The notes under the pieces are model-generated. The model ran no database searches. It saw only the letters and a program-made list of their open reading frames with translations, and had not been told where the DNA came from. Shown here piece after piece: positions 1-11,798 of a DNA stretch of 64,000 nucleotides (the first letter of the stretch is position 1; each line of letters opens with the position of its first letter). The stretch is from Plazaster borealis (Eukaryota > Echinodermata > Asteroidea > Forcipulatida > Labidiasteridae), in assembly GCA_021014325.1 (NCBI GenBank), contig CM037474.1, positions 1,637,001 to 1,701,000 on the forward strand. The letters run 5' to 3'. A program made the position numbers and the translations under genes.

Positions 1-19
1 CAAAAGTAAGATTTGAAAC

Positions 20-526
20 TTTGCACGGTGGGAATACAATCTAGTGAGGTTTGGGGAGACACCATGTTCATTATCTCTCTATGAGATGTGGTGGTTCTGA
101 AAAGAAACAGTGGTTGACAACTCCCTGTTTTGATCAATATGCTCTTCTCCTGAAGACGATCAGAGCTCACTAATCGAAATGTCGAGTTGTTAACTACTGG
201 GCCCAATTTCATGGCTCTGCTTACGCTTATGATCACCAGTCTCCTCTTACTGTGCAAGAACCGAATTTCTGCGCTAGCTGTGTAAGCTAAGAATGCCTAG
301 TAATGTGGAGTACACACACGCACAAGCAAAAATTCCCTGCTAACCCATGAAATATGCTTGACGTAAGCATGGAATGCCATGCTTCCGTAAGCGCTGATTC
401 TTTGCTTACAGTAAGCAGAGCAATGAAATTGAGGCCCTGGATCTTTTCAGAACCACCACCACAACTCATAGAGAGATTTACATAGTGTCTCTGAAACCTC
501 ACTAGATTGTATTCCCACCATGCAAA
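20..526. repeat. foldback element with ~85-bp inverted arms, containing a nested MITE
   Basis: Bases 20-105 are the near-exact reverse complement of 441-526 (shared core ggtgggaatacaatctagtg). The interior 199-437 is a copy of the ggcccaatttcat MITE family listed elsewhere. The arm sequence recurs in degraded form near 45352, 58124 and 59130, so the foldback is a dispersed family. No coding gene seen here. Confidence 0.7.
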
Positions 527-843
527 CCTCATTACACTGTGGTATACATGTAGTTGTACTTTTAATAAAACAGAGAAATGTTGCCATATTGTACATCAGT
601 TAAAGTCAGCAAGGGGTTTTAAAAAGACCTTATATAATACCAGCAGTTATTACAATAATAAGCTACTGAGCCTGGAGTAAAACAAAAAGAAATACTAAAA
701 CATCAAAGCAATATATTTATAATCAATGAAAGTATCAGTGGATTTAAAAACAACATTTTAAAGGTTAATGTTAAACACATTGGCAAACTTGTATTTATTC
801 ATTGTGTCTTGTGTCTCGTAACATGACTGCGTTGAAGACATAC

Positions 844-3800
844 CTGCATATGTTGTAAGCACTGTTCAATACTCCATTTCTCAAGCTGGGCATATTTTTC
901 TTGTAGCCCGACGTCGTTCACCGTGACCTCCTCCAGCAAATTGAGGAAGACCATGGCAACGGAGAGGGAGTTTACCCGTGGTGCACCCATGAGTTGAGGG
1001 TGTCCTAACCCTGTATCATCTACGCAGACCCAGTGCTGGAGTTGGTCTAGCATCTTGACGGCTTCTTGCTGTAATGATCAACATGTCATAGGTTAACCAC
1101 TTTAACCCTTTAGAGACCATAGCGGCCACAAGCGGCTTGTACCTAAATGCCCATAGCGGCTGCAAACGGCCGCAGGGTTGGACCTACTTCCATTCACATA
1201 AAGAGGTCAAAGTAAAGGTCATGTCTGGATATGAAATTGTCCAATGTAGTATGTCAACATCATAGTAATAGTATCCGAATTTCTAAACACAAAACTAAAT
1301 TTTCTGTTTCATGTTATTTCTGTTGAAATTTTTACTGACAAAATTTTATTAAGGATTTGAACAATACTAGCATTGTCTGGGCGTTTTGCGATGATTATAC
1401 AGAAATGAATGGTCTCAAAAGGGTTAAAGGTCAAATCATCATTTGTTTTTTGTATCAAATAATAAACCACAAGGGAAACTGGCTGGGTATATTTTAAAAT
1501 TTACCCAGTCAGTTTCCCTTGTGATTTATTATTTGATATCGTAAACTTGGGTGTGATCTCTGGCTACACGGCAGTTTACGGTTGTATGGCTTCTGACTGG
1601 CACCCCCGAACAAATATATTGACAAAATAGGGAGACCGCCAACATAGGACTAGATAGCTCAGTTGGTAGAGCGCTGCACGTTAATCTGGAGGTCGTTGGT
1701 TTAAATCCAGCTCTAGTAAATTTGTCTTTGTTCAACCCCAAATTATTTGGTCTTTGTCCACGTAATGCTGATTTATTGGCAAATGAAAGTCACCTGTGAA
1801 AGTTTCACTTGAATACAATGTCTTATTTTTGAGAAAAAAAGCAAAACACTATCACTGTATTTTCATAAAGAATGTCAAATTTATCCATGTTTTATGAGAT
1901 ATCGCCTGACATCACAAGGCAAGACGACCACTTTAAGGTGAGGGCTACACCTAACTGTTTTGGGCTGTCGACCCAAATCAACTGTTACCAGGGGCACGTT
2001 GCCACCTACTCATGGGGCTGAAACAGTTTTACCCTCTTCACAGTCCGTAAGGATATAGGTGTGGGTATCATCCACTAGGAGCCTGGCTGGTAGAGCAGAA
2101 TGCACTACCTTCCCAACTATTTACGAAGCAATCATGGTTGTGCCTTGCTCAAAGGCACAAGTGTCATGACCGGGATTCAAACCCACACTCTGCTGCTGAC
2201 AACACCAAAGCTTGGGTTCGGTGAACTAGACCGCACGGCCACAAAACGCTACAAAGATGACAGTGGGTAGCATTCAAACGGATACCACAGAAATTTCCAA
2301 AAGACGCCTGCAGGCGATCTATGGAGATTCAAATTTTTCATTATTCTATATACTTTTGTTGATTTCTAATCAACAGGGGCACTTCCAGACAAAATAATGT
2401 TCGTAGGATGCTTGACTACCATTACAATCTTTACAACAGGTAGACTTTTGGATAAAATTACACAATTTCTTTTCAGGGTCATTACTAAAAGATGTCAATT
2501 TTGAAGACAAGATTACACATAAAAACAAATAATAATAACGATAATACTTTATTTCACAATGCCATGTTCATTACCCCTGCTACTATAAGTATATTTATAA
2601 TTTGTTACCTTATACTTTTGGTCTAATGTCGCCCTCGCTAGTTCAGACATGGCCAGGATGTAGAAACACTCACTAAAAATATGCGTCTTAACCTTGACGG
2701 CTTTGCCGCTTTTTGTGATGATAAAGTAACACTTTCCGGTCGTCGGATTTTTCACATAATTCTGAAGAAAAGCACCACCTGCAAAACAATGCAAAATAGC
2801 AGTCTTAAAAGTATACACTATATTCACACTTCAAATGCCACCTGAAATCTATCAAGGGTCCAATTTCATAGAGCTGCTTAAGCAGAAAATAGTGCCTAAC
2901 AATTTTTTGCTTAGCAGAAATGAGCAGGATACCAGTTACAAGTTGTACAAGTGACATGGTAGTTTGGCTGGTAACCTTATTCTGGTAAGCATAATTTTGT
3001 TGAGCTTAGCTACTTTTGTGCTTAAGCAGCTCTATGAAATTGGGCCATGGTGTGGGGAAAAAAATATCAAATTTTTAAAATATTTTGTTTATTTTTTCAT
3101 AGAGAGAGAGAGAGAGAAAACCACACACAAATGAGATTACCCATGACACACTTTCCTGTCATTGTATTTGAATGTGTGATCAATCAGTGCCACAGATTGC
3201 CACTGCAGAAACTGACCAAGGTGAGAACCGTATCTCTTCCAACAGTGGCCCGAATTCAATTGCAATTGAAAACAGCTGATGGTTTCTGCAGTTTACCACT
3301 CTCATTGAAGCACTTTGGGCTATAGCTCTACTCTCTACATCAGCGTGTGTGCCTCAAAATGCCACTATTGTGGCATAATGAGGTATGGAATGGTTGTCAT
3401 GAGAAACACACTGATAGTAGGAGGGTTAAAGGGTCTGTATACGTTTGGTAATGACTCTGAAAATTAATGGCAAAACAAACTTACTTGGTAAGAAGTACAG
3501 CAGCTTTGGACAGTATAATGCATTTTGAGATACTTTTCACTTCGAAGTACTGCAGTTATGGAAAAAGATATCATTTTTTATCCCCAAAGATTTGAATCTG
3601 AGAAGCATTACTGACAGTAAGGTTTCTCAGATTGTGTTTTCCAATTGCAGATTATTCTTCCTGCGTGGACATAACGGCTCCAGTTTTTCGGCAATATCTC
3701 AAAAACGCTACCACCTTTTGAAATGAAATTTTCACAAGTTACTTTTATGGTATATATCTGTAACAATATAAGATTGAAACAAACAGTGGGTTCCAATTAC

Positions 3801-5239
3801 CAAACGTATACAATCCCTTTAATGCACATTTTTATGAAAGGGAGTAAAAACCTTATATTGGTTACCTTTTTTAGCAGCTTGCAAAACTTCCGGAGTGTGG
3901 TATTTGGGAATGGTGTTATACAGCTTGCAATACGTCCACACCTGAGAAGGTAAGTAACAAGTTTGTTTTCTCATTATTATCTGTTTTGAACTCCACTTGG
4001 CAAAAATATATAGATACAAAATGTCATACACATTGCAAAAGATAAAAGATACATGGAGAAAATAATAACAAGTATTTATCAAGTGCATTTGAGGTTACCA
4101 TGGGCTGAACAAAATGACTTAACAAGAACAAGAGATACAACAAAATATATGTAATATACAAAACAAAAGAGCCAATTAGCCAGAAAATGTGAGCAAAACT
4201 ACAAACAAAAAGGGCAAAAATTTAAGATACAGTTTGCAGGATCAACAAAACATAACTGCAAGAGTACAACAAATATAAAAAAATTACAAGACATAAAAGA
4301 ACACAGAAAAAGCTTAAAATATGAAAACAATATACATACAATCATCATAATAAACACAAGAAAAAAAATGCACAGAAATTGTTCAAACAGCTGTTAAAGG
4401 GTTTGTATACGTTTGGTAATGACTCTGAAAATTAATGGCAATAAAAACTTACTTTTAAGAAGTACAGCAGCTTTGGATAGTATTGAATGCATTTTGAGAA
4501 ACTTTTAACTTCAAAGTATTGCGGTTATGGAAAAAGATATAACTTTTTATCCCCAACAATTTTACTGACAGAAATGTTTCTTAGATTGTGTATTCCAATC
4601 GCACATTATTCTTCCTGCGTGGACAAAACCGCTCCAGATTTTCGGCAATATTATCTCAAAAACACCACTTTTGAAATGAAATTTTCACCAGTTAGTTTGA
4701 TCATAGAGCAAGGAATTGCTCTATGGTTTGATGGTATATATCTACAACTATATAGGATTGAAACAAACAGTGGGTTCCAGATACCAAACGTATACAATCC
4801 CTTAAAAGCAGAATTAGATTAAATGTCATAAGCTGATTTAAAAAAAGGTGAGTTTTGAGGTGCTACTTGAATTGAGCAATGGTAGAGGAGTTTCTGCTGC
4901 CATTCGGGAGGGAATTCCATAATTTAAGTGAAATTCCTTCAAAGCTTGATGTCTTGCTGAGAATCTTGTGAAGCAATTTCTGTGAGGCAGATTTTAAAGC
5001 CAGCGGTGGGTTGTACATGTGACAAGAGTTCTGAAAGATATTCAGCAGCCTCACTGATATGGGTCTTGAGGCCCTCAAAAATGTGAAGAGGGCAGGGCGA
5101 GGATAAAAAATTTACCCTAACAATTCAAACCAAACTGTTCAGACTTTGAACAAAATTGTTTACCTGACTCCCTTGTAGCCAGCCGTATTTGAGATCGTCA
5201 TAGCGCTTACCATCTCGACCAAGACATGTAAAGAAGCCC

Positions 5240-5270
<31 letters not shown>

Positions 5271-7014
5271 TGCAGAAAAACAATTGAATATATGTAAACA
5301 TGTCTTTTTTTTTCTAAATAACAAAGACTAATGGCGCCCTCTGTTGCTTGGGCATATTATTAGAAAATCATTCACGTATGACAGTTTAAAGGTAGGGTCA
5401 TACTTTGGTAAGGACCCTGAAAAGAAATGATGTCTCTTTTACCCAAAAGCCTACTTGTTATAAAGATGGCAACGGTAGTAAGCATCCTGCGAAATTGTTC
5501 TGTCTGAAGTGCCCCGTTGATTAGAAATCAATAAAAGTATGTCGAAAAATGTGATTTAAAAAAATGTTAAACACTGAATGCTGCCCTCAATCTGGCAAGC
5601 GATTTGGTTGGTACTCGCTAAACGTGGATGGATTCAACATTCTTGTTGAAAATACTGTGAGGTTTATTTTGTTCACCAACTGAAACTTTCACAGGTGACT
5701 ATTATTGTATCTTTCTTAATAATTTTAAATCAGCATTATGTTGACAAAAACCTTACCTTTAATGGTACTTAAGTTGCTTTTTACTGATACGCTCTACATT
5801 GTACAATGTTTCAGTACAGAGTGACACAATAGTTGTCCACTCACCATTGTCAATGGCCAATAAAACGTTGGACGACGTACGTACGGACTGTACTTGCAAA
5901 AGGACACACACACTGATGCTTGATAAAGCCATATTTTATAAAGTCTTCTTTTGTGAGGGGCGGTTGATATGACAACACGCCTGAAACATTCTGTGTGGAC
6001 GAGTTCAACAACGGTGGACGTGTATACATGTAGACCCGCTCGGAAAGTTGACTGTGTAGAGTGCACCATGCATGCACTCAGTGTTACGTTTCTACCCCTT
6101 ATAGACAGGGACAGAAGGCGCTGGAATCAACAGTCCAAATCAATTCTTCCCAGGGAGTACAGTGTAGTCCCAATTCTAGACATTTGTTCTTTTGTCTGAC
6201 AAACCATGGTTATGAGAGATCCATAGGCTAGCTGCCACAATTGTTTCCCATTGTTCTCAGCACCGGGTTAAGTGCGAGATTCCGGCATGCTATGGCCAAT
6301 AATCATGGCCAGTTATCAGCCATGGCCTGTGGCCAAGTCATGGAGAACAAAAAAACCACCATTAAATTTTCTCAAAAGAGAACGGCAAATCCCAGTGGAA
6401 ATTTGAGATTTTGTTTTTGGTTTTTCCCCGTTTCATTTTGAAAAAAATAAAATAAACAAATTAATAACTAAATCGTTATGGTGTTCAGAAAAATATTAAT
6501 CCCGGGATAATCTGCCATGGTCGGCTGGAATATCGGAATGCTCCGACTTACTGCCCATTGAGCAAAATACAATGATAAACAATGGTGGCAGCCTGTCCAT
6601 TCTTGTATGCCACATTTGTACAGAAAAATTATAAGGTCTGGAATCGAGGATTTCACAATAAACCCTGGAAAAGGGAGATTACGAGCCTAAATTCCAGTAC
6701 CTTCTGTCCCTCTTTGTAAGAGAGAAACAAAGTGTGGCACAGTGGGCACATGCCTGTGCACGCTACACAATGGAGTAGCCGGGTGGATATTCATGTTAGC
6801 CGCCCGACTGACTGCAAAAAATCTAAGGTACAGGTACTACGAAGGTGTTCTGGGCAGGGAAAATTGTCCGTCAGAAGCCACGACAAGTGGTTAAAGGTTC
6901 TCACCCATTCACGTTGTCATTGGAATATTTCAACCAAAACTCCATCACTCTGTCAAGCTCCAGTTCCATCTTCTCCAGAAACTCTGGCAATCTTGTTTTA
7001 GCTGTGGACACCAT
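844..7014 (-). CDS. RENBP: N-acylglucosamine 2-epimerase (renin-binding protein), 5' part; continues beyond the left edge
   Basis: Family role: reversible epimerisation of N-acetylglucosamine and N-acetylmannosamine in the cytosol, feeding sialic-acid metabolism. Five coding exons are visible: 6905-7014, 5164-5239, 3866-3941, 2609-2778 and 844-1068. All have GT-AG borders and phases that join exactly, giving residues 1-219. Diagnostic stretches are [14 protein letters not shown] near the N-terminus, [49 protein letters not shown], and [11 protein letters not shown] followed by NLLEEV. The start at 7014 sits just after a plausible splice acceptor (ttgcag), so a non-coding first exon may exist. 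Its distance to the ELDRV motif matches the vertebrate protein. The C-terminal half of the (alpha/alpha)6 barrel, with the catalytic histidines, is outside the window. Several introns carry MITEs; one ends only 43 bases from exon 3. Confidence 0.93.
1453..1538. repeat. 37-bp inverted repeat (hairpin)
   Basis: Arms 1453-1489 and 1502-1538 pair with two mismatches around a 12-base spacer; the arm core is cacaagggaaactg. A relic of one arm occurs at about 35200-35225, there too just downstream of a tRNA-like sequence, suggesting that this hairpin belongs to the same SINE family. Confidence 0.8.
1648..1718 (+). repeat. tRNA-Lys-like SINE head (not a functional tRNA)
   Basis: The sequence has an excellent box A (tagctcagttgg), a D stem gctc/gagc, an acceptor stem of six pairs and a T arm with gtttaaatc in place of gttcgaatc. 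The anticodon stem does not pair, so a working tRNA is unlikely. Related heads sit at 34341-34411, 35103-35156 and (reverse, interrupted) 58409-58610, each followed or preceded by related text such as ttgttcaaccccaaatta. Confidence 0.65.
1935..2243 (-). repeat. tRNA-Leu-derived SINE relic inserted in a MITE
   Basis: Reverse-strand text matches the SINE head with gtgtgggtttgaatcccgg (box B) and the continuation cacttgtg...caaggcac. The flanks 1750-1930 and 2270-2440 resemble the two halves of the 'D' MITE seen at 5396-5762 (cacctgtgaaagtttcac; ctaatcaacaggggca), so the SINE appears to interrupt it. Boundaries are approximate. Confidence 0.5.
2856..3046. repeat. MITE family E (terminal cccaatttcatagagctgct)
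   Basis: About 190 bases ending in inverted copies of ccaatttcatagagctgctt, the right end reading aagcagctctatgaaattgg. Other copies are at 199-437, 32917-33501 (cluster), 33897-34085 and 46414-46572. It lies in RENBP intron 4 upstream of exon 4 (minus-strand sense). Confidence 0.8.
3426..3822. repeat. MITE family C, TTAA-flanked
   Basis: Starts ttaaagggtctgtatacgtt and ends with aacgtatacaatccctttaa, so about 25-bp terminal inverted repeats and TTAA at both ends. Interior landmarks are attattcttcctgcgtgg and tatctcaaaaacgctacc. It is in RENBP intron 3, 43 bases from exon 3. Confidence 0.85.
4394..4806. repeat. MITE family C, TTAA-flanked
   Basis: Second copy in the same orientation as 3426-3822, with the same interior landmarks, plus a short local duplication near 4705-4735 (tttgatcatagagcaagg region). 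It is in RENBP intron 2. About 570 bases of A-rich sequence with no other feature separate it from the previous exon. Confidence 0.85.
5241..5270. repeat. homopolymer A run (T run on the RENBP sense strand)
   Basis: About 28 consecutive A on the plus strand. On the RENBP strand it is an unbroken T tract ending ttaag directly before coding exon 2 (5239), so it is the polypyrimidine tract of that acceptor. Confidence 0.85.
5396..5762. repeat. MITE family D, TTAA-flanked
   Basis: Begins ttaaaggtagggtcatactt and ends gttgacaaaaaccttacctttaa. Interior landmarks: ggcaacggtagtaagcatcc and gaaactttcacaggtgact. Other copies are 7220-7890 (split by a SINE), about 1750-2440 (split) and a part at 56113-56304. 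It lies in RENBP intron 1. Confidence 0.75.
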
Positions 7015-7219
7015 CTCACTGCAACAGAGCAAAAAAGCACAAACCACTATAAATAAGAAGTCTCCGTCAGGTTTCCACTGCTCTTCACATGGAACCCTTT
7101 TCTGCTGCTCAGTTGTTTGCTACTCAAAAGAGGTCCTTTCTATATAAATGTACTTCATTCTTTGTCATAAAAATCAACATTTTTTTCTAAAATGCATCTT
7201 TCAGCATCAGTGTCATATT

Positions 7220-7890
7220 TTAAAGGTAGAGTCATTGTTTTGGTTTTGCCAATGTAATGCTGATTTATAGGCAAAATTATCAAGAAAGATACAATAAAAG
7301 TCACCTGTGAAAGTTTCAGTTGATCGGAACCTACATATATACAGCAAAAAACTGTCATGGTACATGTATTTTCATAAAGAATGTTGACCCCCATGTTTAA
7401 CGGGTATACCAGCCACCTGGCCATATTGAGGGCAGCATTCAAATGACACCATGGACATATCCAAAAGTCGCCTGCAGGCAATCTTTGGAGATTCAAACTT
7501 TTCAGCATACTTTTATTGAACTCTAATCAACGGAGGCATGTCGTGGCCGAGCAGATAAGAGCACCGGACTCAAGCTCTGGTGTTTCTGATCAGCAGAGTC
7601 TGGGTTCGAGTCCCCGTCAGGACACGTGTCCTTAAGCAAGACACTTAACCATAACTGCTTCTCTTCACCCAGGAGTACAAATGGGTACCGGCGAGAGCTG
7701 CGAGTAACCTGCGACGGACTGGCAGCTGTCCAGGGGAAATATAAATATTCTCAGTTGTTTAATGCCAAGGTAACCGGATATAAACACCGGCCTGATGAGC
7801 CATATTGGCTCGGGACAGACTTTACTTTACAATCAACGGAAGCAATTCAGATGAAATAATTTTGCAGGATGCTTACTACCATTACAAGTG
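7220..7890. repeat. MITE family D interrupted by a SINE
   Basis: The left part 7220-7538 begins ttaaaggtagagtcattg and carries the family landmarks in the opposite orientation to 5396-5762 (gtcacctgtgaaagtttcag near the left end). The right part 7831-7890 continues with ggatgcttactaccattac. The SINE at 7539-7830 sits between direct repeats. The right terminus is not clearly preserved. Confidence 0.7.
7539..7830 (+). mobile_element. tRNA-Leu(CAA)-derived SINE with 14-bp target-site duplication
   Basis: The head reads like a class II tRNA: gtcgtggccgagcagataag (box A region), an anticodon loop with actcaag (CAA), a long variable arm, and ctgggttcgagtcccc (box B). A body follows with caagacacttaacc, acccaggagtacaaatggg and aaacaccggcctgatgagcc. 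Direct repeats aatcaacggaggca (7525-7538) and aatcaacggaagca (7831-7844) flank it and differ at one base, as expected for an aged target-site duplication made by retrotransposition. Confidence 0.85.
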
Positions 7891-10525
7891 GATTTTCCAA
7901 TTTAAATTACAAATGTTCTTGGTTCAATGGTTCATCATTGATCTTTGGAAGAGAATGTATTTCAATTTTCTCACTTTCAGCAAATATTATTAAATATACA
8001 AGATCTGCGAAAATGTCATCGGAATACTAACATATCAAAAGAACATTTTAGGTCTTCTGGTTTTTGACTACATTACAGAGTTGCATCTTGATACATGCAG
8101 GGAAACGATTTCGTCCAGCAATTTCGCATAGCAAAATATCTAGACTGAACTTGTTTGGCACCCAATGAATACTAATATTGAGTAGCAAATTATGATTTTT
8201 TTAGTAGCAACTGATATATTTTGTGTGGCCTTTTTCTCTTACATACAAGCAAAATTGTTCACTGACATTGTACATGTTTTTAATACTATGCAATATTAAA
8301 AAGGTTGTTTCACTTAACACACTGTTCTACTTTCTAAATCAAAATCGATCATGCAAAATAATATGTCTAAGTCCCACCTGCACTTAACCATAATACTTAC
8401 TTGTGGATTTGTAAAACATTTATGCTGCCAACTGCCCCTCCTTGTCCCTTACCCTTGCTGGTTACAACAAACCCCTAGATTGACTACATCTCAATAATGA
8501 CCACATTTGATTCAGAGAGTAAAAAAAATCACAGGATCTGAGAACTTACATGTAATTACAGTGTGCACCGACAGCATGCTGCAGTGAATAGCTCTTTGCC
8601 AATTTTACTTGAATCGCTGATATTATATTCACCAGCTTAATGCATGTAAAGCAACCGGGACAAAAGAGAATTGAGCAGGCCTTTCAAAAGGCAGACCTCC
8701 ACTGCTTTACGTTCCTAACAAACCCGGCTTTCAGGCAGTCCTTTCATGCCGATTCCGCACAAAAGGCTCATAGAAATCAGCTAGAATGCAACAATAGCTT
8801 TGCCCTGGCTGCGTACAAATTATGTGGGCATTGTGTGAATTGAATAACAGTTTGAATTTGAAATAACCTCGGTTGAATTGATATATATAAAATTTCAAAA
8901 GTTATTACTCATTCACTGCATGTACCATGGTATTTCCAAGTAGCATCTTTCAGTATGAACTGTTTTTATAGACTCTTAGTTATTTGAAATGAGTAATTAA
9001 CGATGCTTCTAATATAGACAGAGTCAGTGCAACTTTGTAATTTTTTCTTTTGAACTGAGGCGATTAACTTTTCTATAATTCAGTATAAAAAGATCTACAA
9101 AATTAAATCCCCTTCCAGGAGTTGCAAATATCAAAAATATGAAACGATAATTGTTACAAACCATCTTTGATCCTCTTATAATGCCCACCTTTCGTTGTTG
9201 TTGCATGATAAAATTCCCCAAAACTTAATTATTTATTTCCCACTTCTTGTAATAATTCATCAGCGGCATACACAGGTGGAGGGGTAGGGGGTAGGGGGGA
9301 CAAGGGGGCCACATTTACCCAGGGGTGAGCCCTTTGAGGGGGAGGGGGAATCAACCCACATTTTTGTTTACATTTATTTCTTTTGTAGGCAGTGGGTGTG
9401 GGTTGTTGGCGTATATGCTTTAATGTGAGTACACTGTCTGATCCATACATTTCAGTCTCAGGGATGATATGCCACAGAGTCCAATCAAATCATAATTTGT
9501 GACCAATGTAGAAATACATGTCAAGTATATTTGGATTTAAAATAGGCTCTCGAGTCACAGTGATTAGGTTCGCTTACATTAATCCTGGCCATCATGAATT
9601 CTTTGTTTTGTCATGTTTCTTTCTTGCCTTTACGATTAATGTTGCCTTTAATTATTAGCCCTTGTTCAATTGCTACTTTATCATTTGTTACTTGGACTTT
9701 CAATGTTTGCTCTCTACACCCATACCCATTCTCTTCTCTCCCATTCCTGGCCCCTTACTCCTGCTTTTTAAATCCATTTATTAATTTCAGTCTGTTCATT
9801 TATAAACTACACATCCTGTTACCTATCCTATTCTATATTGAATTATCCGTTCACTCTCATGTATGTTTGTATGATTGTTGCATATTTTGGCCGAATAAAT
9901 AATAATAATAATGATAATAATAAGTGAAAAAAGTTTTAAATATTTTGTATGATTTGGGGTTTTGGTCCCGAATAACAATTGCCTGGGCCTGGCATAACAA
10001 GCTTTTAACAACTATTTTGGTGTCGAGTCACCATAGAGTAGAGGATTTGGAGTATTCAGTAGGGTTTCTAGCCAAAGAGACTAATAAGGGGTATGGGTTG
10101 GTTTGAGAAAGGCACAATGCTGAATATTTAAATGAGTACATTTTGGAGGGCTTTTTATATCAGCCAAGGTTTTTTAAATGATAAGAATTATAATATGCAG
10201 TTCTTAAATTAGCACTTTATCGCACCAATTGGCGTCTCAAAGTGCTCTTTATTTTCATGAGAAATATGCAGTGCTACTAATATGTTTGAATTATGAGACC
10301 CATTTATATAGCACCTACTGTACACGTATCAAGACGAACTAAGGATTTACAAGGTGATGCTGTGCAATCTGCCGGGATCTTTTATGTGCATTGGCAACAA
10401 AAGGAACCTACATGTATCTATATAGGCTTAAATGTCCCATCCAAAAGGAGGAAGTAATTATGTCTTAAAAGTGTCTTGCTCAAGGACACAAAGTGCTGTA
10501 GCAACTGGGCAGCTCTCTCCCTTAA
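7891..10525. other. intergenic stretch without a recognised gene
   Basis: AT-rich sequence between the RENBP 5' end and the next hairpin. It holds G-rich low-complexity DNA at about 9274-9352 (runs of g with agg) and a short taa/ataat microsatellite at 9895-9922. The reading frames here are short and carry no domain or splice pattern that I could recognise. Confidence 0.6.
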
Positions 10526-10667
10526 TAGACTGTGCAAGTCTCGTGCATATTCGAACATTGGGACCCGTTAAAGCGCGTGAGTTTGTTTCCTTCACGCGTT
10601 AAAGCATCGTACTTGGGACCAAAGTGGTCCCAAAATGTTCGAATAAGCGCAAGACTTGCACGGTCTA
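10526..10667. repeat. 142-bp foldback MITE with TA ends
   Basis: The left arm gactgtgcaagtctcgtgc and the right arm gcgcaagacttgcacggtc are inverted copies. Pairing extends inward through attcgaacattggga and tcccaaaatgttcgaat, and ta dinucleotides lie at both ends. A mariner-like TA target is inferred from that. Confidence 0.75.
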
Positions 10668-11405
10668 TACTGGTCCGTTGGCCAAATGCCAGTTGAGACA
10701 CCTGAGGACCAGTCAAACTTCATTCTAAGCGGTCCGGCTGGCTAGTTCAGTCTTGAAACATCCCTATTAATATAAAGTATGGACTAGTAAAAAAAGCTGA
10801 CAGACTAGTGAAATGACAAGCTAACTGGTCCTGCTTGTCAGCCACTGACAAAGTTAAGGGTAAACCATGCTAAGACCCCAACCAAAACTCTGACAATCAG
10901 CAGAATTTGACAATTGGTACATTACATCCCTCGTCCACGACACTCCAACCTGGGTATCAGTTAACCATTTTTTTAAATCTGTAGTAAACAATGAACAGAA
11001 TGTTTCAAAATGCATTTCTGTGCATACTTGATAAAAATTCAGATTTGTCGAAAACATTGTGTGCAAGCTTCATCATAATCCAGTCATAATCCAAAAATGA
11101 AATTCCAGGTGTGTTAGAACAATTCTGTCTCCGAAGAAACATTAACTGCCCCAGAAAATAATACACGTTAATGTAGGCTTCCTTGAATCCTTTTAAAGCC
11201 TTTATTGTTCTCTGTTCGCAAATTGTGTCGAGTCAAAATCGATATGAAAATATTTTGTATGCTAGGGTTTTGCAATATTGAGTTTAAAAATATAAAATAG
11301 CTTCCCGGACTTGATAAAAAAACAAAAAACTAGGCCTATCATAGCATTGGGTAACTCTGTGGTTCATGTTAGTTGTCCTTCAACCGACAGATTTGTTGCA
11401 CTTAA

Positions 11406-11798
11406 TTAAAGGCATCGTACACGTTTGGTAATTGGACCCTATTGTTTGTTTCAAACCTATATAGTTGTATACCATAAAACTAACCTGTAAAAATTTCATT
11501 TCAAGAGGTGGTAGCATTTTTGAGCTATTGCCGAAAATCTGGAGCGGTTCTGTCAACGCAGGAAGAATAAATCTGCATTGGAATACACACTCTGAGAAAC
11601 GCTTCTCAGATTCAATTGTTTTGGGGGATAAAAAGTGATAGGCTATATTTTTCCATAACCATAGTACTTCAAAGTGAAAAGTTTCTCAAAATGCATTATA
11701 CTATCCAAAGCTGCTGTACTTCTAACCAAGTAAGTTTTTATTGCCATTAATTATCAGAGTGACACAGAGTCATTTCCAAACGTGTACCATGCCTTTAA
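11406..11798. repeat. MITE family C, TTAA-flanked, opposite orientation
   Basis: Starts ttaaaggcatcgtacacg and ends cgtgtaccatgcctttaa. The interior is the reverse of the copies in RENBP introns (ggtggtagcatttttgagc; cgcaggaagaataa). Confidence 0.85.

Noticed and set aside
1648..1718. Functional tRNA gene
   Set aside because: Good boxes A and B but a mispaired anticodon stem and a T arm deviating from gttcgaatc; related damaged copies are dispersed. Better explained as SINE heads.
5850..6069. Alternative first exon of RENBP ending tttattggccattgacaatg/gtgag
   Set aside because: The phase does not join with exon 2 without a stop, and the encoded residues do not resemble the family. The exon at 6905-7014 joins in phase and encodes the ELDRV motif.
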